NCBI RefSeq assembly: GCF_029784135.1
Contig: NC_073745.1
Span: 44,437,521 to 44,501,520, forward strand
Direction: 5' to 3'
Source of the DNA: Toxorhynchites rutilus septentrionalis
Lineage: Eukaryota; Arthropoda; Insecta; Diptera; Culicidae
DNA: 64,000 nt
The notes beneath the pieces were generated by a model. The model worked only from the letters and a program-made list of their open reading frames with translations, was not told the origin of the DNA and made no database searches. A program made the position numbers and the translations under genes. Positions 51,595 through 62,083 of the stretch are shown in pieces. Every line of letters starts with the position of its first letter. Within the stretch, counting starts at the first letter, position 1.

Positions 51595-52572
51595 CGGGTA
51601 GTGGCATCGAGGTTTTCGAAAAAAAAATTTTGATGCCAAATGTCTCAGAATTGCATGAAACGTCGAGATTTGGTGTCATCGCGAAAAACTCTTTTTTGCT
51701 GAAAATCGACACTCTGGGACATTTTTTTCAGAATAAGAGACGAAACGTATGGTTTTGGGTACCAATAAAAATAGTTATCTCAATTTTTCATTCGGAACTT
51801 GTTGCGAAATGTTGATTCGCACGATAATATACCCTATGCAAAATATTAGCTTATTTGGACATCATTTATTAGTGTCGCAGACGTTAAAATTTCAGTTTTT
51901 TGAGAAACGAAAGATCACAAAAAAATTTTTTATGCCAAATATCTTAAAATTGCATTACTCTTAGAGATTTACTGTTATCCCAAAAAAAAATGTCAAAAAA
52001 TTTTTTTTTAACTTAGTCATTTTTTCGTTTTGACAAAACATTTTTTTTTTGAGATAACTGTAAATCTTGACGTGTCATGCAATTTTAAGACATTTGGCAT
52101 AAAAAAAAAAGAATTTTGAAAACTCCGATTTCCGGTGATTTCCGGTTTTCAAAAAACTCTAATTTTAACGTCTGCAACACTAATAAATGAAGTTCGAAAT
52201 AGCTAATATTTTGCATAGGGTATATTATCATGCAAATCAACATTTCGCAACAATTTCCGAATGAAAAATCGAGATAAATATTTTTATTGGCACTTAAAAC
52301 CATAAGTCCCAGAGTATCGATTATTGACAAAAAAAAAATTCGAGCTGGCACTAGATCTTGACGTTTCATGAAATTTTGGCATAAAAAAATTTGCGAAAAC
52401 CCCGATTTGGGTGATTTTTCAATTTCCAAAAAATTCAAACTTTGACCGCTTTTCGCCACTCTTCCCTAAGTCCGATTGAGCTGATATTTGGCATAGCGTG
52501 TTTTTTCGAGGTGGTGAACATTTTGTATAGGGTAACAATTTTTTGGAATTTCAGGGTCGATTTTTTCATATA
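51595..52572. repeat. AT-rich dispersed repeat, array of opposing units, copy 4
   Basis: 51,600-51,990 is in plus orientation and 52,020-52,572 in minus orientation relative to the unit at 36873. The array continues past the DD37E insertion for about 20 bp ('cattcattagcaccctaa', 53873-53890). Confidence 0.65.
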
Positions 52573-53870
52573 AAGGGTGTGTCACATCAATTTGCATCAC
52601 GGAAAAAACGCTGTAGAAATTTAATTTTTAGGAATTATATCTTCAGCTTTCGCTTATAATCAGATATGAGTGTATAGATCACGTTGGCCATGCTTCACTG
52701 TCAATTTTTCGTTAATTTGGAAAAATGTCGTCAAACGAAAAAGAGCGTCGTGAATTAATCCTGTGCACTCATTTCGAGAATCCGGAGTTGTCACATCGGG
52801 ACATCGGTAAGATGCTGGGAATCGTCCAATCCACGGTCAGCAGAGTACTAAAACGATACTTCGAGAACCTAACCATCGACCGGAAGGTGAAGAACGGCAA
52901 AAATGGATGCTCCGTCAGTGAAAAAGATCACAAGCGCGTAGTCAAGCAGTTTGGACGTGATCCGAGAAGTTCGGTCCGGGATGTCGCCAATAAGCTGAAT
53001 TTGTCAAGTTCATTCGTCCAGCGGACCAAGCAGCGGGAGGGCCTGCGTACATACAAGGTTCAGAAGGCTCCTAACCGCGACGAAAGGTAAAACATGGTGG
53101 GGAAGACGCGAGCCCGGAAGCTGTACACCGAAATGCTGACGAAGCCGCATTGCCTGGTAATGGACGACGAAACCTACGTCAAAGCGGACTTTCGTCAGCT
53201 GCCGGGCCTGTTGTTCTTCTCCGCAGAGGACAAATTCAGCGTTCCGAAGGAGATTCGCAAGCAGAAACTATCCAAGTTTGCCAAAAAGTACATGGTGTGG
53301 CAAGCGATCTGCTCTTGCGGAAAGCGGAGCGCCCCCTTCGTGATGACCGGCACGGTAAACGGGCAGGTTTACCTTAAGGAGTGCCTACAGAAACGCTTAC
53401 TACCACTATTGAAGCAGCACGAGGGCCCGACCATCTTCTGGCCGGATCTCGCTTCGTGCCACTATTCAAAGGACGTGTTGGAGTGGTACGAAGCCAACGG
53501 GGTCACCTTCGTGCCAAAGGAAATGAACCCGCCCAACGCGCCGGAGCTTCGCCCAATAGAGAAATATTGGGCGATTAAGAAGCAGGCCCTCCGGGAGAAC
53601 CCAAAAGTTGTCAAATCGGAGGCGGACTTCAAGAGAAAATGGATTTCTGTTAAAAAAAAACTACAACCTGACGTTGTACAGAACCTTATGGACGGGGTAA
53701 AGAGGAAGGTGCGAGCATACGGGCTTGGGCTCGAAGTATGAATAAAAAGAAAATGCCAAAAGTTGTTTAATAGTTTTTATTTTACTGTCTAAAATTTCCA
53801 AAAGGATCGGTCTACTGGGCGAATTTCTACAGCGTTTTTTCCGTGATGCAATTTGATGTGACACACCCTT
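52573..53870 (+). mobile_element. DD37E Tc1/mariner-superfamily transposon, copy 1
   Basis: 49-bp inverted repeats start AAGGGTGTGTCACATCAA (one mismatch between ends). A TA duplication lies at 52571-52572 and 53871-53872. The unoccupied target is visible in the paralogous repeat at 36878-36912 (ccatacattcattgg in reverse complement). Length 1298 bp, full size for the family. Confidence 0.92.
52725..53741 (+). pseudogene. DD37E transposase with one premature stop
   Basis: A single frame runs from ATG 52725 to TGA 53741, broken only by TAA at 53088-53090 (codon 122). The N-terminal paired HTH is present (DIGKMLGIVQSTVSRVLKRY; DVANKLNLSSSFVQRTKQRE). The catalytic residues lie after the stop: VMDDETYVKADF, FWPDLASCHYS, and LRPIEKYWA with 37 residues between the second D and E. 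Aligned with the second copy, the stop replaces a Gln codon (CAA-type). The truncated N-terminal product would be a DNA-binding domain without nuclease, potentially an inhibitor; this is inference. Apart from this stop no other lesion was seen. Confidence 0.9.
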
Positions 53871-53890
53871 TACATTCATTAGCACCCTAA

Positions 53891-55515
53891 TGGACATGCG
53901 GTTGATTTGAAAGGTCACATTTTGAGTTACGAATTAATGTTAACGAGCTCATCCCCTATATGTTATTCTATGAAATTTGGGCCACCCTATAAACTATAAG
54001 ATGACCTGTTGGAGGTGGAAAAGTTGAACAAAAGGAGAACTTATAATTGATGCTGGATGCGGAAGTAATTTTGGCGGCCTCGATATTAAGCAAATTATGT
54101 GGTTTAATTTTCAAAATTAATTTTATTGAATGTTATATGTCCAAATATATGTTAACATCGAAGTGATGTTATATTTTAGAGTGGAACATTTGAATGATTG
54201 AAATAATAATTTTTCACTCCACCAGAAAGGAAGTGGTATTGAAAAATACCAGTTTTCCAAAATTTAACGAACATTCTTAATGATTACCATATGTCCGTTT
54301 TATCTACATCACAAAAATATTGAACTATTCGGTCTGTTTCTATTCCAGTAAAAAATATTGAAATACGCTTTTTTGTAAAACATTTGACGGATAAAAAACA
54401 ATGTAGATATTGCACTTCAAAAAACCGCATTTAACTGTTGAAAAACATAAGTTTCCATAGATACAAGCGAAGTCCTTTCAGCTTCTCCGTTTTGCCCCCG
54501 ATACCCCTACATTTTTCGAAGGCATCAACACTTTGTTTGATGAATGGAATGCTTTAACACGTTCGTCGCCTCATCACCCAGATATGGGTGACATGGGTGA
54601 GGAAACTCGGTCGAGTTGAAAAGGATTTTCCAACCGAATTTGATAGAATTGGTACCTGAATATAAATTTAGGAAAAATCATGAAATCAAAACTAGAAAAA
54701 TCTAATGTTTCTTCTATTCTTTGTATTGATTCACATTACGGATGCTTTGTATTACTGTTTCATGCGAAACCCATAGATTATGACACTGGCATGTTTTATA
54801 TTTGTTAGTTTGTCTTCAAATTGAAAAAAAAAATTGCCAGGAAATGTATAAAATATATACAAAGCCAGACTTCCATTGATTTATTTATTTGCAAGAAACT
54901 TAACCGGATCACGTTGGGCGACGAACATGTTAAAAGGCTAGAACATTTTTGGATAATGAATAAGTAAATTGGTTAAAAGATATGCAGAAGTTTTGAGCTG
55001 TAGATAGAGTATACTTTGCATCGATAATTATTTCACTTCACTTTTTTTTACAAAAAGAACGAGGTTGTATTTACACTTGCAATCATAATATGAGAAAGAC
55101 AAACAGAAACGGATGCTAGTAGCTTCAAAACACTCAACAAATGACATTTTCGATGAATTCAAAGTGCCTCTACTGGTATTCGAAAATAACCTACAGATGA
55201 GAGCGAACAAGTTGGAGCCATCACATTTGATGCTATTTTTAGTTTTTGTAACACTGATAGGTTCGTTGACATAGCGGAACCTTATATGTTTCGGCTACAT
55301 ATTTTTGTTCATCGGAACCTGTTATTTTGCCCGCCATAGGTTTGAACGAACGTGAAATGGTATTTATGGGAGAATAAATGAAATTGGTACTTGATGGTTC
55401 AGTCATGCAAATCACTATATTCGTTTTCTGAACAGTATGAATATTCTCAAGAACAGTCTTTACGTTGAACCCGTAGGTTAGCAGAACAACATATTCTACA
55501 AGTAACAGATCATTA
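53891..55515. other. AT-rich sequence, mostly unremarkable
   Basis: 54,560-54,700 carries the TCACCCA / TGGGTGA palindrome block also seen at 37417. The rest lacks recognisable genes. A minus-strand ORF at 55239-55601 overlaps the end of the secreted-protein gene and is not supported. Confidence 0.3.
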
Positions 55516-55521
55516 TTTATT
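55516..55521 (-). terminator. Polyadenylation signal of the secreted-protein gene
   Basis: AATAAA on the minus strand, about 70 bases downstream of the stop codon of the gene that ends at 55591. Confidence 0.5.
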
Positions 55522-55590
55522 ATCGCTAACCTACATTTGCACAGCAAAAACAGACACACAAATACAACGCAATCGGGCTGATAGCAAACT

Positions 55591-56352
55591 CTAGCCGGCA
55601 CTCGAAAAACTGTTCGCCGAAGCGCCCGCTTTCACATTGCCACTGCTCTGGAAGCTGGAGGAAGAACTGAACGATTTGTTGATTACGGTTCCATCGGCCA
55701 GCACGATCGTTTCCGCACCCGTGTTGCTATTTGCTCCGGAAGCGGACCCATCGTTTCCTATCTGAAGCGATTGACTCGATCCGGTTGACTTCGAACCCTT
55801 TCGGTCGGCCTCATCAACGGTTTCACTGTTCGTCTGAGCCTGGCTGGATTGGCTTCCGTGCTTATCGACGACTGATGTTCCGGCTCCACCACTCGTCTGC
55901 TGCAGGACGTTGCCATTCTCCCGCTGCTCGTTGGTGTTGGTGTTTGCGTTCGAAAGAATTTGATGGTCCTTTCCGAAGTTGGCCGACTGACTTTGGCCAC
56001 TGTTTTGACTCTGGAAACTGTTACCGGATTGCATCGTTTGTTGTTGGGTATTCGCCGCACTCAGCTGACCGCTCGATCCATCGTCTGCCAGGTTTGACGA
56101 CTGACTTCCGCCCGACGTTTGCTGCTGAATTCCATGCTGGTTGATTATGGTTTGCGAGCCGGTATTGGCAACACTGCTTTGGCTGGAGCCGCGCTTTGGT
56201 GGCTTCATACGATCCGTGAAAGATTTGTATTCCTCCTGTTCGTATGTTTTGAATGAGATGTCCTGTCTCCGCACGCGAACCGCACGGCCATCGAGTTGTC
56301 CGATGACGATAGACACTAGAACAAACACACCGACAAAAATCCTGCACTTCAT
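55591..56352 (-). CDS. Secreted Ser/Gln/Asn/Gly-rich low-complexity protein
   Basis: This is the only convincing intact host coding region. ATG at 56352 (minus) gives 253 residues; in-frame codons upstream of it are not ATG. Residues 1-22 form a signal peptide (MKCRIFVGVFVLVSIVIGQL). RVRR at residues 26-29 is a minimal furin-type site, so a mature form starting near Gln30 is plausible. Residues 30-55 are charged (EQEEYKSFTDRMKPPKRG). The rest is low complexity with repeated LQQTSGG / IQQQTSGG and SQSS / GSQSSQ motifs and no cysteine, transmembrane segment or known enzyme motif. Codon use is GC-rich, unlike the surrounding transposons. Such proteins occur among insect cuticle, eggshell, silk-like and salivary products; I cannot choose between them. 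It appears single-exon, with AATAAA downstream and a TCAGT initiator about 40 bases upstream. Confidence 0.75.
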   Translation of the reverse strand: MKCRIFVGVFVLVSIVIGQLDGRAVRVRRQDISFKTYEQEEYKSFTDRMKPPKRGSSQSSVANTGSQTIINQHGIQQQTSGGSQSSNLADDGSSGQLSAANTQQQTMQSGNSFQSQNSGQSQSANFGKDHQILSNANTNTNEQRENGNVLQQTSGGAGTSVVDKHGSQSSQAQTNSETVDEADRKGSKSTGSSQSLQIGNDGSASGANSNTGAETIVLADGTVINKSFSSSSSFQSSGNVKAGASANSFSSAG

Positions 56353-56385
56353 AGTGATTGTATACACAAGCGCCCCACAATTCGA

Positions 56386-56397
56386 TCCTCACTGACC
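56386..56397 (-). promoter_or_regulatory. Candidate initiator for the secreted-protein gene
   Basis: The minus strand reads TCAGT (56391-56395), about 40 bases upstream of the ATG. No TATA box is evident 30 bases further up. A weak call that rests on the initiator motif alone. Confidence 0.25.
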
Positions 56398-58060
56398 CAA
56401 ACGAGATGTCGAACTAAAACATCGAACATAGACGGCGCCAAAGTTAAACCAGACTCCCGTTGGCCATATCAGTTTTAAATTTCCAGTTCCCCGTGTGCGG
56501 GATCTTGAACTTCACGTCTGTTCGAAGTTGTCGCTGTTGGCCTGTGTTGGTTTGAGAATCGGCGGTTTGTTGAATAAATATAGTTGGACAGGGTGGAGGC
56601 AAGTCAAATTGACGAGCGGTATCAATGAATTTCTGCAATAACGGATGGGAATTTCACCGATCACGCTATTCCAAATAAATTGTTGCTGATTTCATTGCAT
56701 TTATTGGAGGGTAAACCATCAATCGAATGCCTAGAAGACTAGCCAAACGATTCCGTAATCTTGTGGCTGTGTGAGTCAGACAAAACACAAGGTGTTCCAG
56801 TTCCGGTTATGGTAATATGATTGGATATTATGGAAGAGGAAAAAATGAATGATGCTCACACCATCGGACGTAAGTTAGCGCTGAAAATAAACCACCATAT
56901 CACTTTCTACAGTGAATCAATGATCAGCAGACTAAAAAATAAACATGAAGCTATTTTTTTCTAGAAATGACTGGTTTCATCTCAGCAGGGGATTTTTCAG
57001 TTGTTTGTTTCTGTTTGTCTTCCATTAACTCTATTTTATTATTCGTCAATACAAAGTCATATTTCACGAGATGCACACAGCCCAGTAGCAACAAAACTTG
57101 AGTTCATCTTGTGAATATACGCAGTAGAATCAAGAACGAAGCAACTAAAACAATACTCAAAGTTGCGTTTGTGATCAAGTTTTTTTTAACAATTTAAGGA
57201 TAAACCACCTGAACATGGGTTTTCGAAGATTTCGTCATTTGCGAATTAGTCGAAATCCTACATTTTTTAAACCTTCTACAAAAATGTCTTTACGTCCTTA
57301 TCAGTTTATTTGCAGCAGCCATGACGAAAACAGTCAAGTAACTACGCTGGTTTTTTTTTCGTACAGGCATCTCCATCCTGGAACGAAGAAGTTGGATATC
57401 GTGAGGCTCTTCGTGTGTGGCACTTTTTGCAGTGCCACTTTTTCTTTGATCGTGATTTTAGTATTTCGTATAAACAATATCTAAATCATTTCATTGTCGT
57501 TTGTTTTTCACACAGAGCGCAATTATTTACGTTGTTAAAAACAGATATAGCTACGTCTACCTCATCGAACTTGAGGGGATATTCTAGTATAGAGTTTTTG
57601 AAAAAATCGATATTTTTCACTAAATTTTTCTGGAGTTTTCATTCAGGAATGTACCTTAGAAGGACTTTCCGAAAATCCAATTTTTATCGATACATCTGTG
57701 TGTTACCGTGTGAGTTATCTGTGGGCCGCTTGTTTGGAGCTGGTTGGATGGCGATGCACGAAAGATGGCTATAGGTGCGATACCACTGGGGCAACACATT
57801 TGATACTTGAAAATATTGCCATTTTTGCGTTTTCGTGGGTTGTCAAAGATATAGTGAAGTGGTTAAGGTATGTGAATAACTGTGGATGTTGGTGGAACAA
57901 ATATTCAATCACATGTGGCCGAGTGTGTGTGTGTCAAATGCGAAAAAGATCGCCGGAAGCGCTATGTAGACTCAGTGCAATGCCTGCATTGTCATTTTCA
58001 GGCTCACCAAAACTTTCTAATGAAGAGTGATTTATGAAATTTCTTTGCATTTATAAATAA
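56398..58060. other. Upstream region of the secreted-protein gene and unrecognised sequence
   Basis: The first few hundred bases probably hold its promoter. A minus ORF at 56444-56638 has no recognised motif. 57,565-57,620 resembles the end of the TTAA MITE ('ggggatattctagtatagag'). Overlapping plus ORFs at 57215-58030 are not supported as genes. Confidence 0.3.
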
Positions 58061-58065
58061 TATCC

Positions 58066-58345
58066 GTGTTGATAAGCAATCTTATCGCTAGTCACAACTT
58101 TTTCCCATCTTTTTGGCAATTCACGGATCTTTTTGCGGAAGTAATCGGCCGGTTTGTCGTCTAACCACGAATCGATCCAAATTTTTAACTTCATCAAAAT
58201 TGGAGAAGTGCTGGTCAACCAGGCCAGGTTGCCAGGTTGACCAGGTTGCATCGATCGAAAAGGTTGTAATCGGGCGGATCATCGCAAAAATGAACCTTCC
58301 ATTTTTGCGTATCCAAAGTATGTTTCTCGACATTCGGCCGAGCAT
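58066..58345 (-). pseudogene. mariner transposase fragment, C-terminal
   Basis: Starting near 58,345 the minus strand encodes NARPNVEKHTLDTQ and DDPPDYNLF, equivalent to the QDNARPH and PPYSPDLAPSDYHLF blocks with the second and third catalytic aspartates, but shortened. After a frameshift at a 'ccaggttgcc' repeat comes QHFSNFDEVKN and then SWLDDKPADYFRKKIRELPK, RWEKVV, the family C-terminus. N-terminal two thirds and termini are missing. A decayed DD34D relic. Confidence 0.7.
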
Positions 58346-58658
58346 TGTGTAGGGCAGGGTGTCTGTAGGGTTGTCCCAAATTAATAAAAAAATGTAAAAC
58401 AAAATTTTTAAGTTAAATGGTTTAATGTACTAAAAGCTAGACAATAATTAGGCAAGTATCAGTTGATAGTTATCACATCCCTTCCTTCACGTTTGAAAAA
58501 AACAATTCAGTAGTGCTGCAATTACTCGATAAGTTACCAATTGTGTAAAAATAATTTTGAATAATTGAATGTTAGGTCCGGATAAAGAGATGACAAGATC
58601 ATCGCAAAATACCAATGCTCCGTGACACTCAGCTATACTCCATCTACAGTATGAAAAA

Positions 58659-60563
58659 AAAAAGTCACAGGAGGGTTGTGTCCAAGACACGACCGCATAG
58701 TTGACGTAGGATTCTGTTACGCTATCTGCTGCATGCTTATTTTGGATATGTTTGAAGAATTACATTGTTAAACTCTTCGATAATGATTTGGGTCCGTTTT
58801 GTCTGGTTGTTAGGTATGGTTTGTTCACTCCGCCAGTGTCCATAATCGAGTGATGATGATAGAAGGATGGTGATTGGTCATTAGATGGCGCGTATCACGT
58901 ACCAAAGCCGCCCTCTGTGGTCCTGGACGAGAAGCTCATCAATGTAATATTAGATAATTATCATTATCGAACATAAGTTTTCTCATCAGACATATACAAT
59001 TATACATATACAATTTTACAATTACAGTTGTGCTAAAAGTTCTACAATACATGATCGATCGTTGATATGAAATTTCACGAAGCACCCAACATAAAAGTTC
59101 CAAATTTAAATTTTATTTATATTCTATCAAGCATAAATTCTATTCAGTTCATTGAAACATCATTCTTCAATCAAGCCATCGGAAGATCATTGCTGGAACG
59201 AAAAAACACTTGCTCATCGCTCCCAACTTATTCGCCAGCACGTATGCAATCAGCAATACCCACGCTAGTTACAATGAGCACTATCCATTTGTGAACGTCG
59301 TCTGTTAAACTATCGTCCACGAGGGTATTTACATGCTGATTTCCCCCAGACACCTTGGATTTGAAATCTCTGTTAGGGAATACATGAAAAATGCTTCCCC
59401 TACTTTCATGTATCTGCAATGCCGATTTCCCCCAGGCAGCTTGGTTTTGATGTCTCTGTTAGAGACCCGCCACATGTGTCGTCAATTTCTACCAATCAGA
59501 AGTGGGTATTTCCGTTAGGATAGGGGTTGAGATTTTTCAATTAATCGATAGTTAGTTTCATGACATATATTATTTTATTCAATGTAAAAAATTGTTATGG
59601 AGTGCCGAAATCTATTGACGCAAAAATTTCATCAATCCATCATGAAATGACTGAGCAATGAGCGTTTGAAATTGGACAATTTTCACGATGTGCTCGATTT
59701 TCGATTTTCAATTTGTACCCCAATATGTTCCCGAAAGACGTAAAAGAAAATAATATATGTCATGAAACTAACTATCGAACAATTGAAAAATCTCAGCCCT
59801 TATCCTAACGGAAATACCCACTTCTGATTGGTCGAAATTGACGACACATGCGGCGGGTCCCTAACAGAGACATCAAAACCAAGTTGCCTGGGGGAAATCG
59901 ACATTGAAAATACATGAAAGTAGGGGGTAGTGATATCCGATTTATGAAATTAATCGTTCATCAGCTAATCGAATACTTTTCAGAAGTTTGATATTCGATA
60001 CGATTAATCGCTCCAAATAATCGATTAATCGATTAATCGTCACACTGAGAGGAATAATTAGTTAGACTAATATTTCTCATTTGCAAGAAAGCCATCTAGA
60101 ATCAAAAAAGTGTTCATTCCGCCTGATAATCAATTATTATCTTTTGCGCTTAACTCATAAACGAAGCTCAATTCGCGTTGACGGCATTGAGCTTCTTCGA
60201 CGAGTTCAGGGGAGCGTCAAAGATAATAATTGAAGTTCAGGATGGAACTGCAGCGGCCGTACGTTTTTTTCTCTGGATCGATTAATCGACGAAAATTATT
60301 CGTTCGCTTCGATTATTGGTTGCGCAGTATTCGTTCGATTAATAATCGATTTCTGTAGGAAGTATTCGATTAATCGATTAATCGAACGATTATCGAGAAT
60401 CACTAGTTGGGGAAACTTTTGTTCCTACCACAATGTGTTCCCTAACAGAGAAATTAAAACCAATTCATTATCAAAGGGTTTAACGATGTAATTCTTCAAA
60501 CATATCTGAAATCCTACGTCAACTATGCGGTCGTATCTTGGACACAACCCTCCTGTGACTTTT
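58659..60563. mobile_element. Fold-back composite of TTGACGTAG-class elements
   Basis: The outer arms are inverted copies of a 50-bp leader: AAAAGTCACAGGAGGGTTGT ... TTGACGTAGGATT at 58659-58713, and its reverse complement at 60509-60563. The left half (58701-59745) is homologous to the insertion at 14266-15698. The right half begins with an inverted copy of 59380-59600 (59755-59925), is interrupted by a hAT-like MITE (59928-60405), and continues to the right arm. Confidence 0.6.
59928..60405. mobile_element. hAT-like MITE with ATTAATCG subterminal repeats
   Basis: The ends TAGTGATATCCGA and, in reverse complement, TAGTGATTCTCGA resemble hAT termini. Flanking 8-mers gtaggggg (59920-59927) and gttgggga (60406-60413) agree in six of eight positions. 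Inserted into a 'gaaagtagggggaac' repeat known from 10236 and 15320. Tandem and inverted CGATTAATCG motifs fill both ends (about 60000-60040 and 60280-60390). Confidence 0.6.
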
Positions 60564-60925
60564 AATTGAGATAGACGCGTAGAAATATTTCCTATCAATT
60601 GATGCAAACATCTTTCCGATCTGTTAATAAATGTTCGAGTTATAAGCATTTCGAATGCGGGTAGGGTTAGCAGAAATCTGCAAATGTATGGGAAAAAGGA
60701 AGTTCTTCCAGTTTTCATGAATTCAAACCACTTGGAGATTAGCGAATTGTAATGTATAGCATATCAAACAAATCTTAGAGAATGTCCGAATCGATTGGTA
60801 TGCAAATCATGAGAATTCGTTCACAGTGAAAATAGTTATTAACGTTAACTTTATTTCACAAAAACGTGACCTGTTTTCCGATTCAGCACCCTTCCTGAAA
60901 GACGTAGTTCTACTTCAAAACAAAT
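60564..60925 (+). mobile_element. TTGACGTAG-class element, copy at 60.7 kb
   Basis: It starts with the inverted subterminal block 'gtagaaatatttcctatcaattgatgc' shared with the H2A elements. It then follows the 49330-49636 copy to the end GAAAGACGTAGTTCTACTTC. The short ORF on the minus strand (60425-60718) is not a gene. Confidence 0.55.
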
Positions 60926-60949
60926 GCTCTTGCATTTGAGACAAGATGT

Positions 60950-61030
60950 TAAGGAGGCGATCTGGCGTAGTGGTTACATCCGTACCTCTTATGCTCAAGT
61001 TCACGAGTTCAAATCCCACTCCCGACATTC
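60950..61030 (+). mobile_element. tRNA-like SINE head, second family
   Basis: A-box-like TGGCGTAGTGG at 60963-60973 and B-box-like GAGTTCAAATC at 61005-61015, 31 bases apart. The sequence differs from the other SINEs in the window. No clear tail or target duplication, so it is probably truncated. Confidence 0.45.
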
Positions 61031-61074
61031 TTCCAAAAATGAAAGTAAAAGTGGCGAACCACCTAAAAGTGTTG

Positions 61075-61755
61075 AAAGTGTGCAAAAGTGGCATTGACTC
61101 AACATGTTTAGCAGTTGTTTCCGGGGTGATTTTGTCCCATTCAGTTGAGATTGCCTGCCGCAATTGCTAGATGCTTGTTGATTTTGGCTCCTGGAGCCGG
61201 GAGACTATTCTGGCTTCCTCCTTGATCATGATTCCATCAACGAACACAAGTTCCCCAACGCCGGATGTAGCAATAGATTCCCACATCATGACTCTACCTA
61301 CAGGAAAAAATCAAATTCGTGCTCAGTTGGTTAAAAAATCAATTTTGCTAAAGTAACTTACCCCCGCCATGCTTGATTGTAGGCCGCAAAGACTCCTTTT
61401 TAAACTTTCACCGGTTCGCCGCCATCAGACCCAAATAGCATTACTTTCGTCTCGTTTGACCAAATCACCTTATTCCGGTTATCACTGGTTCATGAAATGT
61501 GGTCCTGGGCCCATCTTTTTTGATATTTTTGCGAACAACCATGGTTTCTTAAGTGCTACTCTGCCCTTGAGACCTTTCTTATGAAGACGTTTTTGGACGG
61601 ATTGCGATGTCAGTTGAATGGAAAACTAGCTTTCAATCTGTTTCACAATTTTCGGAGCTGATAGTAGCCGGTCCAGCTCCGTCTCCTTGACGATAGCTCT
61701 GTCAATTGTCTGCCAGTTGTCTCTGAAGCTCGCTCCGAATGCTTAGCTGGTGAGA
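61075..61755 (-). pseudogene. Tc1-like transposase relic with an apparent intron
   Basis: In minus-strand order: VQKRLHKKGLKGRVALKKPW (end of the DNA-binding domain), NKVIWSNETKVMLFGSDGG (first catalytic block, with Asn instead of the usual Asp in SDETK), ESLRPTIKHGGG, then a 64-bp interruption (61298-61361) with splice signals, then VMMWESIATSGVGELVFVDG. The block with the second and third acidic residues is deleted, and the C-terminus resumes as LRQAISTEWDKITPETTAKH. Stops and frameshifts lie upstream. Not functional. The coding frame is exactly restored if the 64 bases are removed. Confidence 0.75.
61298..61361 (-). other. Apparent spliceosomal intron in the Tc1-like relic
   Basis: GTAAGTTACTTTAG at the 5' side and TTTTTTCCTGTAG at the 3' side. 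Length 64 bp, usual for insect short introns. It separates KHGGG and RVMMW, which are contiguous in intronless Tc1 transposases. Confidence 0.65.
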
Positions 61756-61808
61756 TAGAACTACACGCGCTTCCAGTATACAAAATTTAAATCGATAGAA
61801 ATATATAT

Positions 61809-62073
61809 GCACCCGTGGTCGAGTTGTTAGCGTCTCACATTATCATGCCGGGTGTTCGGGTTCGATTCCCGTTCTGACCGGGGTTTTTTTCGTCAAAGAA
61901 ATTTCCTTCGACTTGCACTGTGGTCACGCGTATTCTAGAGCTTGCCCCTCGGAATACATTCAAGGCGTGTTATTTGGTTTAAGAAATCTCAACTATGTAT
62001 TAATAAATGACGCTACATAATGCATACGTTGAGACGGTAAAAGTTTCATAAGGAACGTTAACGTCGTTCAATC
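61809..62073 (+). mobile_element. tRNA-derived SINE, copy 3
   Basis: A box TGGTCGAGTTG, B box GGTTCGATTCC, body homologous to 8847-9122. Flanked by AATATATAT-type duplications (61800-61808 and about 62074-62083), which are low complexity and therefore approximate. Confidence 0.75.
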
Positions 62074-62083
62074 AATATATATA

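Noticed and set aside
55731..56392. ORFs in other frames over the secreted-protein gene
   Set aside because: Only the 55591-56352 minus frame has a signal peptide and consistent composition.
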